The position numbers and the translations under genes are program-made. This document shows, in pieces, positions 5,878 to 7,424 of a DNA stretch of 7,424 bases; position 1 is the first letter of the stretch, and each line of letters begins with the position of its first letter. Source of the DNA: Rhizobacter sp. Lineage in GTDB: Bacteria > Pseudomonadota > Gammaproteobacteria > Burkholderiales > Burkholderiaceae_C. The stretch spans positions 1 through 7,424 of the forward strand of contig JANXVK010000528.1 of the NCBI GenBank assembly GCA_025351675.1, read 5' to 3'. The notes under the pieces were generated by a model. That model had not been told where the DNA came from and did not search any database. It saw nothing but the letters and a program-made list of their open reading frames with translations.

Positions 5878-7323
5878 TCAGCCGACGGCTTCGACGATCA
5901 TCTGCACGCGCTCGCGGCCGTTGTACTCGTCGACACTCAGCCGATACGCCAACCGCACCTTGGCCGCGACCGGCTCGCTGTGGCCGAACCAGATCGCGTC
6001 GCGCAGTGCGCTGCCGCGCGCCTCGCCGGCAAAGCGAAGCGCCAGTTTCAGATGTTTCTCGCCGACCAGGCGCTGCGAGACGACCTCGACCTCGTCGACG
6101 AACAGCGGCGCCTCGAAGGCTTGGCCCCAGACCTGCGCGTCGAGCGTGCGCACGGTGGCCGCGTTGAAGTGCTCGATGCCGAGCGGGCCGTCGCTGAGCA
6201 AGGTGCGCGACAGCGTGGCCGCATCGAGCCATTCGCTCGCGACCTGCTGAAAGGCGGCGTCGAAGGTCGCGAAGTGCATGTCGGCCAACGTGCAGCCCGC
6301 TGCCATCGCATGGCCGCCGAAACGCACCAGCACCTCGGGGTGGCGCTTGCTGACAAGGTCGAGCGCGTCGCGCAGGTGAAAGCCGGCGATCGAGCGGCCC
6401 GAGCCCTTCAGCAGCCCGTCCTGACCGCGCGCGAACACGAAGGTCGGGCGGTGCACGCGGTCTTTCAGGCGCGACGCGACGATGCCGACCACGCCGTCGT
6501 GAAAGCCTTCGTCGAAAATCGAGAGGGCCGACGGTATGCGTGTCGTCGGCCTGCCTTGCGTTTTGACGGCGAACGAGTCGCCTTCGGTCTGCAGCAGCCG
6601 TTCGAGCATCGCCTCGGCCTGTTCGCGCATGCCCGATTCGACATCGCGGCGCTCGCGGTTGATCGTGTCGAGCAGCTGCGCCAGTGCGGTGGCGCGCGCC
6701 GGGTCGTCGGTCAGCAGGCACTCGATGCCGAGCGTCATGTCCGACAGGCGCCCGGCCGCGTTGATGCGCGGCCCGAGCGCGAAGCCGAAGTCGAATCCGC
6801 TGGCGCGCCGCGCATCGCGCGCAGCGGCGGTGAACAGCGCGGCCACGCCCGGCTGCATTTGACCGGCGCGAATGCGGCGCAGGCCCTGCGCGACGAGACG
6901 GCGGTTGTTCGCGTCGAGCCGGACCACGTCGGCGACGGTGCCGAGCGCGACGAGGTCGAGCAGCGTATCGAGCCTTGGTTGAAGCGGTCTTGAGTCGCCC
7001 GCTTGCGCGGTCGGGTGTGCCGCGAACACGCCGCGCTCGCGCAACTCGGCGCGCAGCGCCAGCAGCACGTAGAAGATCACGCCGACCCCGGCGAGGTTCT
7101 TGCTGCCGAAGCCGCAACCCGGCTGGTTCGGGTTGACGATCACGTTCGCGTCGGGCAGCACGATCAGGTCATCGATCAGCGCCGGCAGGTGGTGATCGGT
7201 CACGACCACGTCGATGCCGAGCGCGCGCGCATGCGCCACGCCCTGCAGGCTCGCGATGCCGTTGTCGACGGTCAGCAGCAGGTCGGGGCGCTTCTCGCGC
7301 GCGAGCTCGACGATCGCCGGCGT
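5878..7323 (-). CDS. recJ: RecJ single-stranded-DNA-specific 5'-3' exonuclease, 5' end lost at a junction
   Basis: 481 codons clearly match RecJ, the DHH-family exonuclease that degrades 5'-ended single strands in recombination and mismatch repair. Landmarks: TPAIVELA, TVDNGIAS (around 7250-7272), TDHH (7189-7200), NLAGVGVIFYVLLALR, DLVALGTVADVVRLDANNR, RINAAGR (6748-6768), KGSGRSIAGFHLRDAL, and GHAMAAG of the DHHA1 domain (6295-6315). The C-terminus is intact and ends at TGA 5878-5880. The N-terminus is absent: homology stops at the TP of the usual GYGLTP motif (7318-7323), and a TAG follows in frame at 7336-7338. About 100-120 N-terminal residues, including the first DxDxDG catalytic motif, are therefore missing compared with E. 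coli RecJ (577 aa). A gene caller might start at the in-frame GTG 7237-7239, but this is an internal valine. As written here the product would be inactive; I suspect the real genome has a full gene. Confidence 0.9.
   Translation of the reverse strand, partial: TPAIVELAREKRPDLLLTVDNGIASLQGVAHARALGIDVVVTDHHLPALIDDLIVLPDANVIVNPNQPGCGFGSKNLAGVGVIFYVLLALRAELRERGVFAAHPTAQAGDSRPLQPRLDTLLDLVALGTVADVVRLDANNRRLVAQGLRRIRAGQMQPGVAALFTAAARDARRASGFDFGFALGPRINAAGRLSDMTLGIECLLTDDPARATALAQLLDTINRERRDVESGMREQAEAMLERLLQTEGDSFAVKTQGRPTTRIPSALSIFDEGFHDGVVGIVASRLKDRVHRPTFVFARGQDGLLKGSGRSIAGFHLRDALDLVSKRHPEVLVRFGGHAMAAGCTLADMHFATFDAAFQQVASEWLDAATLSRTLLSDGPLGIEHFNAATVRTLDAQVWGQAFEAPLFVDEVEVVSQRLVGEKHLKLALRFAGEARGSALRDAIWFGHSEPVAAKVRLAYRLSVDEYNGRERVQMIVEAVG
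7314..7323. other. Junction of two oppositely oriented recJ segments at a self-complementary core
   Basis: TCGCCGGCGT can be read as part of both recJ segments: on the minus strand it encodes the TPAI region, and on the plus strand it encodes L/I-AGV. Its core CGCCGGCG (7315-7322) is an exact 8-base palindrome. Shared bases at a self-complementary site are the kind of place where inverted joins form, whether in the cell, in library preparation or in assembly. Left of it the minus frame is RecJ without interruption; right of it the plus frame is RecJ. Confidence 0.75.
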
Positions 7324-7424
7324 CGGTGTGATGTTCTACGTGCTGCTCGCGGTGCGCGCCGAACAGCGCGCGCGAGGTGTGTTCACCGCACAGAACCAGC
7401 CGCGGCTCGACGCGCTGCTCGACC
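7316..7424 (+). pseudogene. recJ: Fragment of a second, divergent recJ in opposite orientation (runs off the window)
   Basis: The plus strand from 7316 reads AGVGVMFYVLLAVRAEQRA then RGVFTAQNQPRLDALLD to the window edge. This is the RecJ segment encoded on the minus strand at 7092 and below (AGVGVIFYVLLALRAELRERGVF). By hand count 62 of 75 bases match between plus 7316-7390 and the reverse complement of 7018-7092, and 20 of 25 residues. It is thus homologous but not a copy of the same allele, and it lacks the extra residues of the minus-strand version between GVF and QPRLD. There is no start codon or ribosome-binding site; the frame simply begins inside the protein at the junction. It could be a piece of a related organism's recJ joined during assembly, or a real second copy. 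Confidence 0.85.

Noticed and set aside
4086..6167. Long plus-strand open frame of 693 codons, with similar ones at 5494-6993, 3058-4122 and 1852-2985
   Set aside because: They lie antisense to clearly recognisable minus-strand genes, have Arg/Ala/Val-rich low-information products with no family resemblance, and are expected by chance in sequence this GC-rich.
7237..7239. GTG as the start of a shortened recJ protein
   Set aside because: It is an internal valine between TVDNGIASLQG and AHARALGI. RecJ homology continues upstream to 7323, so this is not a start.
1..7424. Search for a defence system, CRISPR array, transposon, tRNA or phage genes
   Set aside because: No repeat-spacer pattern, transposase motif, terminal inverted repeats, tRNA fold or phage-like protein was seen on either strand.

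Overview
The window is a GC-rich (roughly two thirds G+C by eye) bacterial chromosomal segment in which every recognisable gene lies on the minus strand. Protein style, gene content and the GC-rich hairpin repeats after stop codons fit a betaproteobacterium of the order Burkholderiales (Rubrivivax/Leptothrix/Methylibium-like). That placement is inferred from pattern recognition, not from a search. I see no tRNA, rRNA, CRISPR, insertion sequence, phage or defence genes; most of the window is ordinary housekeeping and periplasmic metabolism.

In the direction of transcription (right to left) the layout is: recJ, a single-strand DNA exonuclease gene that has lost its 5' part (5878-7323); a lipoprotein with PQQ-like beta-propeller character (4167-5774); a periplasmic PQQ-dependent aldose/glucose dehydrogenase-like protein (2989-4095); a PHP-domain nuclease/phosphatase of the RNase AM (YciV) family (2062-2913); a ten-helix EamA/DMT transporter (1011-1934); a YciO-type Sua5/YrdC protein (284-925); and the first 57 codons of a membrane protein that may be an SPFH/band-7 protein (173 to beyond position 1). 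Gaps between genes are short (about 70-130 bases). Three of them hold GC-rich inverted repeats placed at or just after a stop codon. One, upstream of the last gene, holds a strong-looking promoter overlapped by a perfect 16-base palindrome.

Functionally the window splits in three. The two adjacent exported propeller proteins may share a role in periplasmic oxidation. The rnm and yciO homologues, neighbours in E. coli, are here separated by a transporter gene. The SPFH-like gene looks like an independently regulated unit.

The most striking anomaly is at the right edge. The minus-strand recJ frame stops matching RecJ at about 7323. From about 7316 to the end of the window the PLUS strand encodes a second, non-identical RecJ segment. 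The two halves meet at a self-complementary 8-base core inside about 10 shared bases. This is either an assembly chimera between two related genomes or a real inversion joint with a divergent recJ copy. I found no convincing new biological system; the recJ junction and the palindromic promoter are the items that most merit checking.
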